Positions 11,535 through 23,186 of a DNA stretch of 64,000 nt are shown one piece after another; the first letter of the stretch is position 1, and each line of letters opens with the position of its first letter. Under the pieces are notes generated by a model. The model was not told where the DNA came from. It saw only the letters and a program-made list of their open reading frames with translations, and made no database searches. Position numbers and translations under genes: made by a program. This DNA is from Tillandsia leiboldiana. Taxonomy: Eukaryota; Streptophyta; Magnoliopsida; Poales; Bromeliaceae. The stretch lies in assembly GCA_029204045.2 (NCBI GenBank), contig CM055069.1, positions 25,648,825-25,712,824 on the forward strand, written 5' to 3'.

Positions 11535-14115
11535 TGTAGAGTATCGAAGCTTTGTAGCTGTTCGGGTGTGTATCCTTGAGCGGACCGATGCGTCTGAAGA
11601 TGCTCGGATTGAGCGAGTGTCGTTTAGTGCGAAAATTTTGCGAAAGCGGACTCAGGATCGCAAATAGCTGAGAACTGAAGTTCCAACATTTTTGGGCGCC
11701 CTAGAGATTTTTCGCACGCCCGAAAATTGTTACATATTTGCGAATCCTGCTGAGGGACGCCAAAAGTTACTGTAGCAATCCTAAAGTTGGATGGCTAGGA
11801 TTTTCTCGAGATTTGTGCGTGACTAAGCTGCTTGTAGAGTCGGTTGATTTCGGGTGCATTACTATAGCACCGGGCGCATGGAGCGGACGCCCGCGAGGCA
11901 ACAAGAGAGTACTACACTGTTCCGAGATTTAGGGCGCTGAATTGTAGCGGAGCGGGCGGGCAGCCGAGGAGCGCCCGTTAATACTGTAGCTACAAAGTTT
12001 AGGGCGCCCGGGGCTTGGTCGAGAGCGCCCGAAACCCGGATTTTTCCGCGTGGACAAATTAGTATTCCGATTTGTTTCGCGAATTACTGGACTCGATGGA
12101 AGAACTATCTAAGCTGGTTATGACACGTGTATGCTCTCCCCATTCAGTGAGTGTCCAGGCCCTTGTGAACTTATCTATTTCATCATCTCCTTCGTTCATT
12201 TCTCCAGAACTGGAGCTGAGAGCCAGAGAAAGAAACAGAGAAGTCTCACCTTAGTTCTGAATCCCCATGAATTCGATTTTTGTGGTTTTTCTGCACACTG
12301 GAGCTTGCAAGATTGCTGAGAGTGTGGAGAAAATTTTCCCAGCAGAGGAAATTAGTGAAGTTGAGTTCTCTCAAATGAGATTTGAGGTAAGTATCTGATT
12401 TTGTTAAGTTTTGGATTTCTGGGAGTTATCTGATTCTTGTTCTGGTTGGCTGAGGGAATAAAGATGGATTTTAATTGTTGTATGTTTTTCTTTTCCTTGC
12501 TGGTTGGATGCATGTTTGTGTTGGAGGATCTTGTGAGCAGAGAAGAGGATCTTTGCTTGTTGTCATTGTGCCTGAGGAGCTTCGAACTGTAGGTTTTGTG
12601 CTGTGTGAGGTAAGGTTATTGTACACTTGGACCATGTGATCTGTAGACTTAGAATTGTAGTCTGAAGCTTCTTCTTGAGTTGTGAAGCTTCTTGTTGCTG
12701 TCCTTGCAAGGGCCGAGTGTGGTTGCGAGAGTGTGAGTGCCGAGGGACTTTTCCGACAGCACCTTGACGGTTGGTTGAGCCGCACCACTTAGATTTTTCT
12801 CGGATTTTTGGATAGTGATTCAGGTGGGTTGGAATTCTTCCAAAATCAGTGAATTACTCTTTATGTCTATTGTTTAGGAACCCAACATGATTACTTAACT
12901 ATTTGTATACCTGTGAAATCTGTTGGCTACTTGAAAGATTGTGAAAACTAAACCTAGAACCCCTGATGTTGTTGGTCACACTCTTTGATTGGGAAACTCT
13001 ACAAAATGTTTTTTCAAACTGTTTTCTTAAATCTGAACTTTTATAGAATGATTTTTCTATTTTCATTATTATCGATCTTATATCTTCTTTCTCACACGAG
13101 TGGAAGGTTTGAGCAGTATGGGTTCTGTGGTTTGCATATCTATTCATGCTTGGGGGTCGAGTATTGATTATAGTATTGTTGATCGAGATTTTGCTATCAT
13201 TTGATTGTGGGTACTTGAGATTTGAGTTGTTGAGAGTTCTCCGACCTTTGTTGTGAGCTGATTGAGCATTGTGAGTTTTTCCAATCTTTATGATCGTGGA
13301 TTGGACTATAGCCTGCAGGAGCCACTTTTGAGATTGATTGTGCCACGCCGATTCCTCGGTGGGGTCGCTCCCCTCGAGATGCCGCTCCGGATGCTGGGGC
13401 CCCATACAGGCCGTTTTGCGCGATGGTGATAGTCCAGATGGACACCCTACGTTGGTGTAGTAGGGGGCGCAGACTTGACTAGACGCGATGTGGCAGTCAT
13501 TGACATTGGGTTGACTTGAGCACTTCGTGAGCGAGTGGTTGCATACTGTTATTTCATTCTGTTATTTCATTGAGCATGATAGTTGAGGCATAGTAGCTAT
13601 TGTTTTATTTTAGCTTTACTACTTATTAAGCATTTCTGTCACTTTTGCCTCCAGTAAACTTAGTGGGTAGATCGTTGATCTTAGAGACGTTATCCACTGA
13701 GGACTACTCTGTTGATGTAGTTCTCAAACTCGCTGTTGGTGTTTCTTTTTCAGATACTTCTGCTATTGTTCCAGTTCGTCCTGGTTTAGCTGATCGATGT
13801 AAGGGAGTCGCAAGTTAGATCCCTACCCGAGCTTGCGAGTGATAGATGAGCCCCATTTTGGAGTTGCTGGATTTAGTGTTGTACCGACTAGTTGGATTGT
13901 ACTTGTATTTACTTTTGAGATAGACTTTGTACTTGCAACTTTTTAGTTGTACAGTTTATGTGAGATGTGTTTTAATTATGTTATTTCTAGCTCTGGTATT
14001 TGTATAGTTGTAGATGATATTTTGCAGGTTAGACGCTTCGCCTGTGCGGGGTTTCCCGTATAGGTGGCGGATCTGTTGGAGAGCCCGGGTCGCAGTTCGA
14101 CCTCAGGGCATGATA
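11535..14115 (+). mobile_element. Solo LTR inside hAT-1
   Basis: Begins TGTAGAGTATCGAAGC and ends GGGCATGATA, the decayed form of the family end GGGCGTGACA. Length is about 2.58 kb, with no internal region. It closely resembles 18735-21344 over its whole length. U3 carries GGGCGCCC-type palindromes and CTGTAGC motifs (11690-12040). It splits the hAT transposase between HRNIQI and NSYIYNS. A clear 5-bp target duplication was not resolved (AGATA left). Confidence 0.8.
13355..13391 (+). promoter_or_regulatory. Conserved block shared by long LTRs (copy 1)
   Basis: GGGTCGCTCCCCTCGAG followed by GCCGCTCCGGA. The same block occurs at 20563-20599, 29421-29457 and 63340-63376 (plus), and at 4120-4160 and 55980-56014 (minus), always well downstream of the TATA region of a long LTR. 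Its function is unknown; conservation is stronger than in the surrounding LTR sequence. Confidence 0.6.
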
Positions 14116-15848
14116 GAGTCGTGACTATGAATAGCTATATTTATAATAGCACAGGTGTAGTGAATATGATGAGACGTTTCACGGGCCAAAAGGAGTTGCT
14201 TAGGCCTAGCATAACAAGGTTTGCCATTGCTTTTCTAACCCTTCAACGCTTACACTGCCAGAAAAATAACTTGAGGAAGATGTTTACATCTGAAGATTGG
14301 ACTAAGAGCAAGTGGGCAAAACTGTAATCGGGCAAAAGAATTACTAGCATAGTAATGATGCCCACATTTTGGACAAACATAATATATACTCTTAAAGTTT
14401 TTCGTCCACTTATTTGTGTTCTAAGATTAGTTGATGGTGAGAAGCGACCTTCAATGGGATACATCTATGAGGCCATGGATAGAGCAAAGGAAGTCATTGT
14501 AAAATCATTCAATGAGAAGGAGTTAAAATATAATAAAGTTTTCAAATTAATTAATAGAGGTGGGAATGTCAACTCCATCGCCCATTGCATGCTTCTAGTT
14601 TTTATTTGAATCCCATGTACTTTTACTCAAATCCAAATATTGAGCAAGATGAAGAGATTATGTCGGGGCTACACAAGACTCTACAACGATTGGTTCCAAG
14701 TATTGAGGAACAAGATAAAATAAGTGACCAATTAAGCATACATCGTAGAGCATCCGGCCTCTTTGGACATGACTTAGCAATCCGACATAGAAATACAAAG
14801 TCACCAAGTATACTATTACTTGCATATTATTAGTTTTCTTAATTCTAAATTTATTAATTCTAATAGAATTATAGAAAACAAAATTTATTTATTGGTTTAT
14901 TCTTCTATTCTATATCACAGCTGAGTGGTGGAGATCGTATGAATCTTCTACACCGAACTTGCAAAAATTTGTTGTTCGAATTCTTAGTCTCACTTGTAGT
15001 GCATCTGGGTGCGAGCGAAATTGGAGTGTATTTGAACATGTAAGTTGTATAATGAATGCATAAGACGCTAAACTTGAACTATAATTTATTTTCTTATGTT
15101 GCAAATCTGCAATATAAATTTAATAATTAATATGCTTATTCATTGATTTCATTTTTTTTTGCAGCTTCATAGCAAAAAAATAAATAGGCTTGCACAACAA
15201 TGTTTGAATGATTTGGTATATGAAGTATAATAGAGCACTAATGCGTAGGTTAAATTTGCTTGATACTATTGATCCCATCGTCCTAAATGATGTTGATGAT
15301 AGCAATGAATGGTTAACTGGAGCGATGGACAGTGATGGAGAGGGTGCTAAAGGACTTGTTTGGGAAGATGATACCTTGACATAGGTTGATGTGGCTGGAG
15401 CTGCTGGGGTTAATGAGCCTAACCATCATACACGGTTTACACAATCAGTAAAAGGAAAAGGAAATAGAATAGGGAAAGGGAATTAAAAAATGAAATGATA
15501 AGTTGTCATCATATCGACCGTCTTTATCCATTGATGAAGAGCCAGATTGGGTTGATTTTGAGGATACAGAAGAAAAAAAAGATATTGGGGATGAAAAATC
15601 TAAAGAAGAAGAAGAAGAGTATGGCGATACAAGCGATGAAGATGAGGATGATGCTTGAAGAACGACCAAATGAGATTGAGAGCATTGGCATCACAATCTC
15701 CTTTAAGTTTTAAGTTGAAAGTTGAAAACTTGAAATATATTTTTTTTAAAATTTGAGAACTTATATGCATGTGTTTTCTTTACTTTTTTATGGTTATTTT
15801 GTTTTTGTATGGTTATTTTGGAATTATTTTGTTTTTGTATGGTTAAAT

Positions 15849-16835
15849 TTCCCCGCATCCCAAATTGCTTCACACTCCTGGTGGGAGATACTTTCAAGAG
15901 CACACGGTTCCCAATGCTAAATGTTAGATCATGTCGGCATTTGTCGAAATAGCTCTTTTGTCGGCTCTGCACCGTCAATAACCAATAACGCGCAATCCTC
16001 ACTCTCCTTGGCCTCTTGCACAATGTCCGGGCTCAAGGTAGTTTTCTCGCCAACCTGACTCCAACATAATGGGGATCGACACTTTCTGTCATACAACGCT
16101 TTGTAGGGTGTCATCCCAATGCTTGCCTGGAATTTATTATTGTAGGCAAATTCCGCCATGGGCAAATATTATCGCCGACCGCTTCCATAATCCAAGACAC
16201 GCCTCCAACATATCCTCAAGAATTTGGTTTGTCCTCTCCGATTGCCTATCGCTTTGAAGATGATATGCCGTGCCAAAATCGATGCGCGTCCCAAGAGCCT
16301 CGTGGAGACTCTTCCAAAACTGTGAAACAAATCAGGGATCCCGATACGAGAAGATAAACGCCAGCAGACCACGGAGACGCATAACCTCATCAATGTAGAT
16401 CTGTGCCAGCTTGTCCCGTGACCAAATGGTGTGGATCAGTAGGAAATGAGCCGACTTTGTCTAACAATCTACCACCACCCAAATTGCATCGTGGCCCCCT
16501 TGCAACCGGGGCAAGCCCACGATGAAATCCATTGCGATGTTCTCCCACTTCTAAATGGGCATAGGTAGGTTTTGAAGCTTACCCGCCAAAAGTCGATGCT
16601 CCGCCTTGACTTGTTAGCACACTAAGCACTGAGCCACAAAGCACCCAACATCACCCTTCATACCCAGCCATCAAAAATGTGTCCTCAAGTCCTTATATAT
16701 TTTGGTGTCACCAGGGTGGATAGTATACGGGAATCGGTGTGCTTCTTTTAGAATTTCTTCTCAAATCTCCAGGTCATTAGGTACACACAACCAACCCCGA
16801 AGCTTCATGACTCCCTCGGAGTCCATACTAAAATC
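15849..16835 (-). pseudogene. Tekay integrase remnant
   Basis: Minus-strand readings include the HHCC finger (EAHRFPYTIHPG...FVAQCLVC, about 16610-16740), the core motif AMDFIVGLPRL (about 16510-16540), the QSDRQSERTNQ region (about 16210-16250) and AEFAYNNKFQASIGMTPYKAL (about 16090-16160). Several in-frame stops and frameshifts are present. The order matches Ty3/Gypsy pol. It is truncated at its end by the hAT-1 insertion. Confidence 0.85.
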
Positions 16836-17450
16836 CTTGATTGCCTCCATTTTCTTAGGATCCACCACGACCCCGACTTCCGATGTAACATGCCCCATGA
16901 ATGCAACTTCCCAAAGCCAAAATTCATATTTTTTTCTATTTCGCGAAGCCTCTGCTCCTGAAGCACTTGCAAAACCTGCCTAAGGTGCTCCTCATGCTCC
17001 ACGTCACATCGAGAATAGACCAAAATGTCACCAATGAAGACCACGACAAATCAATCCAGGAAAGGTTGAAATATGCGATTCATGAGATCTATGAAAGTCG
17101 TCGAGGCATTAGTAAGTCCAAATGGCATTACAGTAAACTCGTAGTGACCGTAATGCGTCCTAAAAGTCGTTTTGTGCACATCCTCCGACTTTATTTTCAG
17201 TTGGTGGTATCCCGATTGAAGATCAATCTTTAAAAATACCAGAAACCTATGCAGCTGATCGAATAGATTATCAATTTGTGGTAGTGGACATTTGTTCTTG
17301 ATAGTAACTTTATTTAGTTCCCAGTAATCCACACATAACTGCAAGGATCTGTCCTTTTTCCTCATGAATAGCACCGAGGCTCTCCACGGGGAGACACTAG
17401 GTTTGATGAAACCCTTATTCAAGAGATCTTACAATTGAGCTTTAAAGCTC
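16836..17450 (-). pseudogene. Tekay reverse transcriptase remnant, RNase H deleted
   Basis: The minus reading contains VDYWELNKVTIKNKCPLPQI, then FLKIDLQSGYHQLKI, RTHYGHYEFTVMPFGLTNA and VVFIGDILVYS. The catalytic FIDD is FIGD here, so one metal-binding aspartate is lost. After DPKKMEAIKDF the frame jumps straight to SMDSEGVMKLRG, which belongs near the start of the integrase finger region. About 230-240 residues (RT connection plus RNase H) normally found between these in this lineage are absent, which implies an internal deletion near 16835. Confidence 0.85.
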
Positions 17451-18310
17451 TTTCAACTCCACCTGTGCCATCCGATATGGTACCTTGGAAATGGACATCA
17501 TCCCGAGAACCAACTCTATCATGAACTCTATTTCCCGATTCTATGACATTCACGGTAGCTCCTTTGGAAACACATTCGGGTAATCCCGCGCTACGGGAAT
17601 GTCCTCATACGCCGAAGACTCCGCATGCTCGTCTACCACAATGTCCGAGTAGGCCACACACCCGCCAATGATCAACTTCCTAACTCCAGACATGGAGACT
17701 GTCATAACAAAAGGCGAGCTCCTACAACCTCGGTAGACGAACTCCTAGTCCCGGTTCCCGAAAGGTGACGGCTCGACTCTCGTAATCGATATTAGCATAT
17801 TATTGCGAGAGCCAATCCATCCCTAGCACGATGTCAAAGCCATCCATTCGCCTCAACACCAAGAAATCCGCCGGTATGATCCAATCGCCCATTCGCACCG
17901 GACAGGTAGGGCAATAGTTGATGATATAGAACGTGTGGTCCGAAACCTAAACCCGTTTAATGCCTATGGACTCCAATAAACTAATCCCATAAGTAGTGGC
18001 AAAAGTCCTACTAATGAATAAATGTGATGCACCAATATCGAATAATGTCATGCATTTTATATCATTTAATAAAATTATATCTGCCACGACGTCGTCGGTT
18101 GATGGCTCCTCCACCTGAGTGGCAAAGACCCACCCACTCAGTGGCTATCGCGATGATGAGGGTTGCCCACCTGAAAGGGCAGCAGGTAGTGCCCCCGCAT
18201 GCTGCCTCAGGGCAGAGAAAACTAAAGTTGATGACGAGGCGAGAGATACGCCCCTGTAGCAGTTGGCCACCATGTGACCTGACCGGCAACATTGGTAACA
18301 CCTACTCTCT
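17451..18310 (-). pseudogene. Tekay zinc knuckle and protease remnant
   Basis: The minus reading contains CYQCCRSGHMVANC (18250-18300, CCHC knuckle), then LFDIGASHLFISRTFA (about 17995-18045, aspartic protease; the usual DTGAS is DIGAS), and VLGMDWLSQ (about 17800-17830) followed by a stop. The segment joining it to the RT has multiple stops. It is interrupted upstream by hAT-2. Confidence 0.8.
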
Positions 18311-21300
18311 CGCTCCTTACAAGGCTCCTCTGGAGCCTAGGCGCAAGGCGCACCGCGAGGCACGCGCCTAAAGAAGGCGATGCGCACATTTACTAAACCT
18401 AGTTTAATTTCTATATAGAAAAAACCCAAAATAATTGTACAAAAACAAAATAACCATCAAAAAGTAAAGAAAATGCATGCATATAGATTCTCAAATTAAA
18501 AATATATATACTTCAACTTTCAACTTAAAACTTAAAAAGTGATTGTGGTGTCAATGCTCTCATTTGGTTGTTCTTCAAGCACCCTCCTCATACTCATCCT
18601 TATCGCCTGCATCGCCATAATCTTTTTCTTCTTCTTTAGATTTTTCATCCCCAATATCTTCTTCTTTTTCTTCTGTATCCTCAAAATCAACCCAATCTGG
18701 CTCTTCATCAATAGATATAGACGGTCGAGATGATTGTAGAGTACCGGAGCTTTATAACTGTTCGGGTATGTGTATTTGAGCTGACCGATGCATCTAGAGA
18801 TACTCGAATCGAGCGAGAATCGTTTAGTACGAAAAATTTCACGAAAACGGACTCAGAATCGCAAATAGCTGAGAACTAAAGTTCCAGAGTTTTCGGGCCA
18901 TCCTAGAGATTTTCCAGATGCCCGGAAATTGTTTCATATTTGCGGATCCTGCTGAGGGACGCTCGAAAGTTAATATAGCAATCCAGAAGTAGGATGGCTG
19001 GGATTTCCTCGAGATCTATGCGTGACTAAGCTGTTTGTAGAGTCGGTTGATTTCGGGTGCATTACTGTAGCACTGGGAACATGGAACGGACGCCCGCAAG
19101 GCAGCACGAGAAGGACTATACTGTTCCGAGGATTCGGGCAATGCACTGTAGCAGAGCGGGGGCCGGGGAGAGCCCGTTAATACTGTAGCTACGAAGTTTA
19201 GGGGGGCGCCCAGGGCTTGGTCGAGGGCGCTCGAAGCGCGGATTTCCTCGCGTGGACAGGTTAGTAATCCAGTTTGTTCCGCGATTTATTTCACTCGATG
19301 GAGGAACTGACTAAGCTGGTTGTGACACGTGGGTGTTCTCTCCATTCTATGAGTGTCCAGGCCTTGTGTACTTATCAAGTCCACCTCCTCCTTCGTTTCT
19401 ATCTTCAGGCAGCAGTAAGAGAGAGCAGCAGAGAAGAAGAGGAGAAGCTGAGAGCTTTACCTTGGTGTTGTAGCTTTGGAAACTCCCTTTTTGTGACTTT
19501 TCCTTCACACTGGAGCTTATGAGATAGCAGAGAGTGTAGAGGAGAATTTCCCTGGAGAGGAAGATTGGTGAAGTTGAGTTATCTCAACTGTCTGGTGAGG
19601 TAAGCATCTGTTTTCCTGGAGTTTGGATTTCTAAGGATTATCTGAGCTTTGTTATTGTTGGCTGACAGTGAAAGATTGTTTTTATTGATGTATATTATCT
19701 TTGTTTGCTGTTTGGATGCATGTTTGTGTTGGAAAACCCTGTGAGCAGAGAAGAGAGTTCTTGCTGGTTGTTACTGTGCTTGAGGGATTTGGAGCTATAG
19801 GCGTTGTGCTAGGTAAGATAGTGTTATTGTATACTTGAGTTTTATGGTCGGTAGACTTAGAGTTGTAGTCTGAGACTCTTCTTGTGTTGTGAAGCTCCTT
19901 GTTGTTGTCCCTATAAGAGGTTTGATTGCGGTTGAGAGGGAGTAATCGCCGAGGGTACCTTTCCGGCAGCACCTGATTATTAGTGAGCCACACCACTTGG
20001 ACTTCTTTTGGATTTTGGATTGCGATTCAGGTGGGTTGGAATTCTTCCAAAATCAGTGAATTACTCTTTGTCTATTGTTTAGGAAACCCAGCATGATTAC
20101 TTAACTATTTGCATACCTGTGAAATTTGTTGGTTACTTGGAAGATTGTGGAAACTAAACTTAGAATCCCTGATGTTGTTGATCACATTCTTTGATTGGGA
20201 AACTCTACAAAATGCTTTTTCAAACTGTTTTCTTAAATCTGAACTTTTATAAAATGATTTTTCTGTTTTCATTATTATCGATCTTATTTCTTCTTTTTCA
20301 CCCGAGCAGAGAGTTTGAGTGATATGGGTTCTGGGGTTTGCATATGTATTCGTGCTTGGAGGCCGAGTATTGATTATAGTATTTTTTATCAAGATTTTGC
20401 TATCATTTGACTTTGTGGGCACTTGAGATTTGAGTCGTTGAGAGTTCTTCGACCTTTGTTGTGAGCTGCTTGAGCATTGTGAGTTTTTCCGATCTTTATG
20501 ATCGTGGATTGGACTATAGCCTGCAGGAGACACTTTTGAGATTGATTGTGCCGCGCCGTTTCCTCGGTGGGGTCGCTCCCCTCAAGATGCCGCTCCAGAT
20601 GCTGGGGCCCCGTAGAGACCGTTTTGCGCGATGGTGATATTGTCCAGATGAACACCCTACGTTGGTGTAGTAGGGGACGATGGACACCCTACGTTGGTGT
20701 AGTAGGGGGCGCAGGCTTGACTAGACCCGATATGGCAGTCATTGAGATTAGGTTGACTTGAGCACTTCATGAGCGAGTGGTTGCATACTGTTATTTCATT
20801 GAGCATGATAGTTGAGGCATACTAGCTATTGTTTTATTTCAGCTTTACTGCTTATTAAGCATTTCTATTACTTTTGCCTCCATTAGACTTAGTGGGTAGA
20901 TCGTTGATCTTGGAGCCGTTACCCACTGATGACTACTCTGTTGATGTAGTTCTCACACTCGCTGTTGGTGTTTCTTTTTCAGATACTTCTGCTATTGTTC
21001 CAGTTCGTCCTGGTTTAGCTGATCGATCTAAGGGAGTCGTGAGTTAGATCCCTACACGAGCTTGCGAGTGATAGATGAGCCCTATTTTGGAGTTGCTGGA
21101 TTTAGTGCTGTAGAGACTAGTTGGATTGTACTTGTATTTACTTTTGAGATAGTCTTTGTACTAGCGACTTTTTAGTTGTACAGCTTATGTGAGATGTGTT
21201 TTAATTATGTTATTTCCAGCTCTGGTATTTGTATAGTTGCAGACGCTATTTTGCAGGTTAGACGCTTCGCATGTGCGGGGTTTCCCGTATAGGTGGCGGA

Positions 21301-21696
21301 TCTGTTGGCGGGCCCGAGTCGCAGTTCGACCTCAGGGCGTGACAATGACAACTTATACTTTTCTTTTTTTAATTACCTTTCCCTTTTCTATTTTCTTTCC
21401 CTTTTCAATTCCTTTTTCTTTTTTAATTCCCTTTTCATTTTTTTAAGGGTTTTTTTAGGTTTCGTTTAGGATTCTTTAAGTATCTTAACCGGTTAAAGTT
21501 TAAGAATCAAATTCAGAATCCGACAACCTGATAACTTGAACCAAAAATCCGTCTAAACTTAAATATTATGAGACGCGCGCTTTAAGCGCCTCAACAATAG
21601 CGTTGCGCCTCGCTATTGCTGAGCTAAGGCACTGAGGCCCACGCCTCGCGCCTAGGCGCAGAGGCACGCTCCTCAAGCTCGCTTTTTCAAACACTG
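18311..21696 (-). mobile_element. Internally deleted hAT (hAT-2) with nested solo LTR
   Basis: The right end GCTTTTTCAAACACTG (ends 21696) is the inverse of the hAT-1 left terminus. The minus strand reads from the terminus through a GC-rich subterminal zone rich in GCGCCTAGGCGC-like motifs, then a 5' leader homologous to hAT-1 9760-9850, and then directly to the last transposase codons and 3' sequence (18735 down to about 18311). The BED, DUF659 and hATC regions are absent, so this is a Ds-like deletion derivative of the hAT-1 family. It is inserted between two gag zinc knuckles of the Tekay element. The left terminus and target duplication are not resolved. Confidence 0.75.
18735..21344 (+). 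mobile_element. Solo LTR inside hAT-2
   Basis: It begins TGTAGAGTACCGGAGC and ends GGGCGTGACA, 2.61 kb. Flanks are ATGAT (18730-18734) and ATGAC (21345-21349), a nearly intact 5-bp duplication. It is colinear with the solo LTR in hAT-1. A 32-bp block (GACACCCTACGTTGGTG) is duplicated at 20650-20710 relative to that copy. A conserved block is at 20563-20599. No internal retrotransposon sequence remains, as expected after LTR-LTR recombination. Confidence 0.85.
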
Positions 21697-22850
21697 GCTG
21701 TGCCCGATGCGCACCACCACAAATTACGCAGCGGTCAAGGGCGTGTGGACGGCAAGACCGTCGTGACTATGACAGTGGGCACGAGTGCTTGGGGGGTCGC
21801 TTGAAGCTCGATTGACCCCCGCTCGAGGATCGCTTTTTGTCCTTCTCTTTTTGCCCCTCTTGAAGGCCTCACGCTCCTGGCGCGCGACAATTTCCCCGCT
21901 CTCGACCAATCAGGAACGGTCCACAATCTCCTATAAGTTTCATATATCGAGCAACTGGACCTTGGAGTAAATACTCGGTCGAAGGCCCCACTCGAAGCAT
22001 CGGGCCTTGTCCACCTCGTTGCACACTACAGAGAGAGGAAACTCTTGCTCATACTCCTATACTGTACGGCTCCCCTGGAGAAGGTTTTTAAAGTCCTCCA
22101 TTTGCTGCTTGGCACTGTCAGGAAAATAGATCACAAAAAGGAGACCCCGAAACTCCTCCCATGTCAGAAGGGGCAAAGCATCATCGAATCGCTTGCCCTT
22201 CTCAATATTCCACCATCGACGGGTCATCTTGTCTAGAAAGAGGACGGCCAAAGGGACCTAATCGCAGTCCGGTACCCAGAGGTCCTCAAACAGCCGATCC
22301 ACCGAGTCGACCCACGACTCAACTATCATTGGGTCATTGCCCTTGCCACTGAAGATTAGCCGATTGAACTTCTTGAAATTGGTGAAGCTCTCTATCACTC
22401 GCTTCTGCTCCGCTCGTTGAGCCTGACACTCGTTGAGCCTAACACTCGGCAACGAACACATCAAAATCCGTCCTTCGGGGCGCCTCTAGGATTGCTCCGA
22501 TGGCGCGTGGTGTGCCGAAACAGGCTCCGCCGCCACTGCGATGCCCTCTGCAACCGCCCTCGTGGGAGGCGACGAAGTAGGCTCCCGAGTCATTTGCACG
22601 GCCTCGGCTTGCTACGCAAACGAATGGTGGAGCTTTTGGATATGCTCCTTCTAACGTCCCCAGCGCCTCCTCTTGACGTCGAGTAGCCTCCTCCTAGCAT
22701 CAAGAGACCTCAACTTTCTGCTGGACAACCCCAATAGGTGTGACCACTTAGTTGTGCAACTCACGCACTTCATTCGACTCCTAGTGCTCCGATGGCTCGG
22801 GTAGCATCGACGTAGTGCCCTTTCGTGGTCGTCCAGGTAGTGCCATAACT
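21697..22850 (-). pseudogene. Tekay gag remnant
   Basis: The minus reading begins about 22845 (MALPGRPRKGTTSM) and includes FKKFNRLIFSGKGNDPMIVE (about 22320-22380), then ESWVDSVDRLFEDLWVPD and a WEEFRGLLFVIYFPDSAKQQ segment (about 22080-22150). The last codons, ICGGAHRAQ, are the first knuckle, broken by hAT-2 at 21696. The frame changes several times and stops occur. The order and wording fit the capsid part of Del/Tekay gag. Confidence 0.8.
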
Positions 22851-23166
22851 TTCCTGTACACCAAAACGTTAACCACATTTAATCCAACACGACTATCTAG
22901 GTCTTAGATAGCAAAGAAACAAAATCATTCATAGAAACAAAATCATTCTTGAGGGACACTTCCTTTCACCCCAAACATTACATTGTCGACAGCCAACGAA
23001 ATCATCTGAAAGTAAAAGTTCATTTTCCACAATTAATCCCCGACATCACACTCGGGAACAACACACGACACAATCACATATTTTCGCCATAGGTCACGCA
23101 TCACTCACGATCCTAAGTCCCTTGGATCTTCCTAAGGCTTTACTAACCACTTAGGACTCCTCCTAA

Positions 23167-23179
23167 ACTCTGATGTCAT
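23167..23179 (-). other. Degenerate tRNA-iMet primer-binding site
   Basis: The minus strand reads TGACATCAGAGT just after the 5' LTR end. The plant initiator-Met primer site is TGGTATCAGAGC, so two to three bases differ. Confidence 0.55.
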
Positions 23180-23186
23180 TCTAATC

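Larger units (their letters stand above)
10360..15658 (+). pseudogene. hAT transposase, broken (BED finger, DUF659, hATC)
   Basis: Relic of a cut-and-paste transposase. Starting at the ATG at 10360, the reading contains a BED-type zinc finger (CNFCEKIT...ANQHIIGGF...GCPRC, 10425-10530), an acidic/serine linker, a DUF659-like segment (LINFLVNSPMGTIFLGSFDA, 11120-11190), then an interruption by an LTR at 11535. After it come the segment RRFTGQKELLRPSITRFAIAF (14170-14235), the catalytic-core tail, and a hATC dimerisation motif (CSASGCERNWSVFEH, about 14995-15040). The C-terminus is acidic and ends at TGA 15656-15658. In-frame stops (for example TAG in 10386-10390 and TAA at 10930) and frameshifts show that it is dead. 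Typical plant hAT transposases of this type are 650-800 residues, consistent with the relic's span. Confidence 0.85.
9697..15848 (+). mobile_element. hAT transposon with nested solo LTR (hAT-1)
   Basis: The left end CACTGTTTGAAAAGGCGCGC corresponds to the CAGTGTTTGAAAAAGCG terminus of the related element ending at 21696. It is inserted in the Tekay pol gene between integrase and chromodomain. The right inverted repeat is missing: sequence stops at about 15848, where the sister copy continues for about 120 bp more, and Tekay linker sequence is also gone. A deletion therefore removed the right end and adjoining host sequence. Inside is a broken transposase gene split by an LTR at 11535-14115. 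A short direct repeat (TTATTTTGTTTTTGTATGG) lies near the truncated end. Confidence 0.8.
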
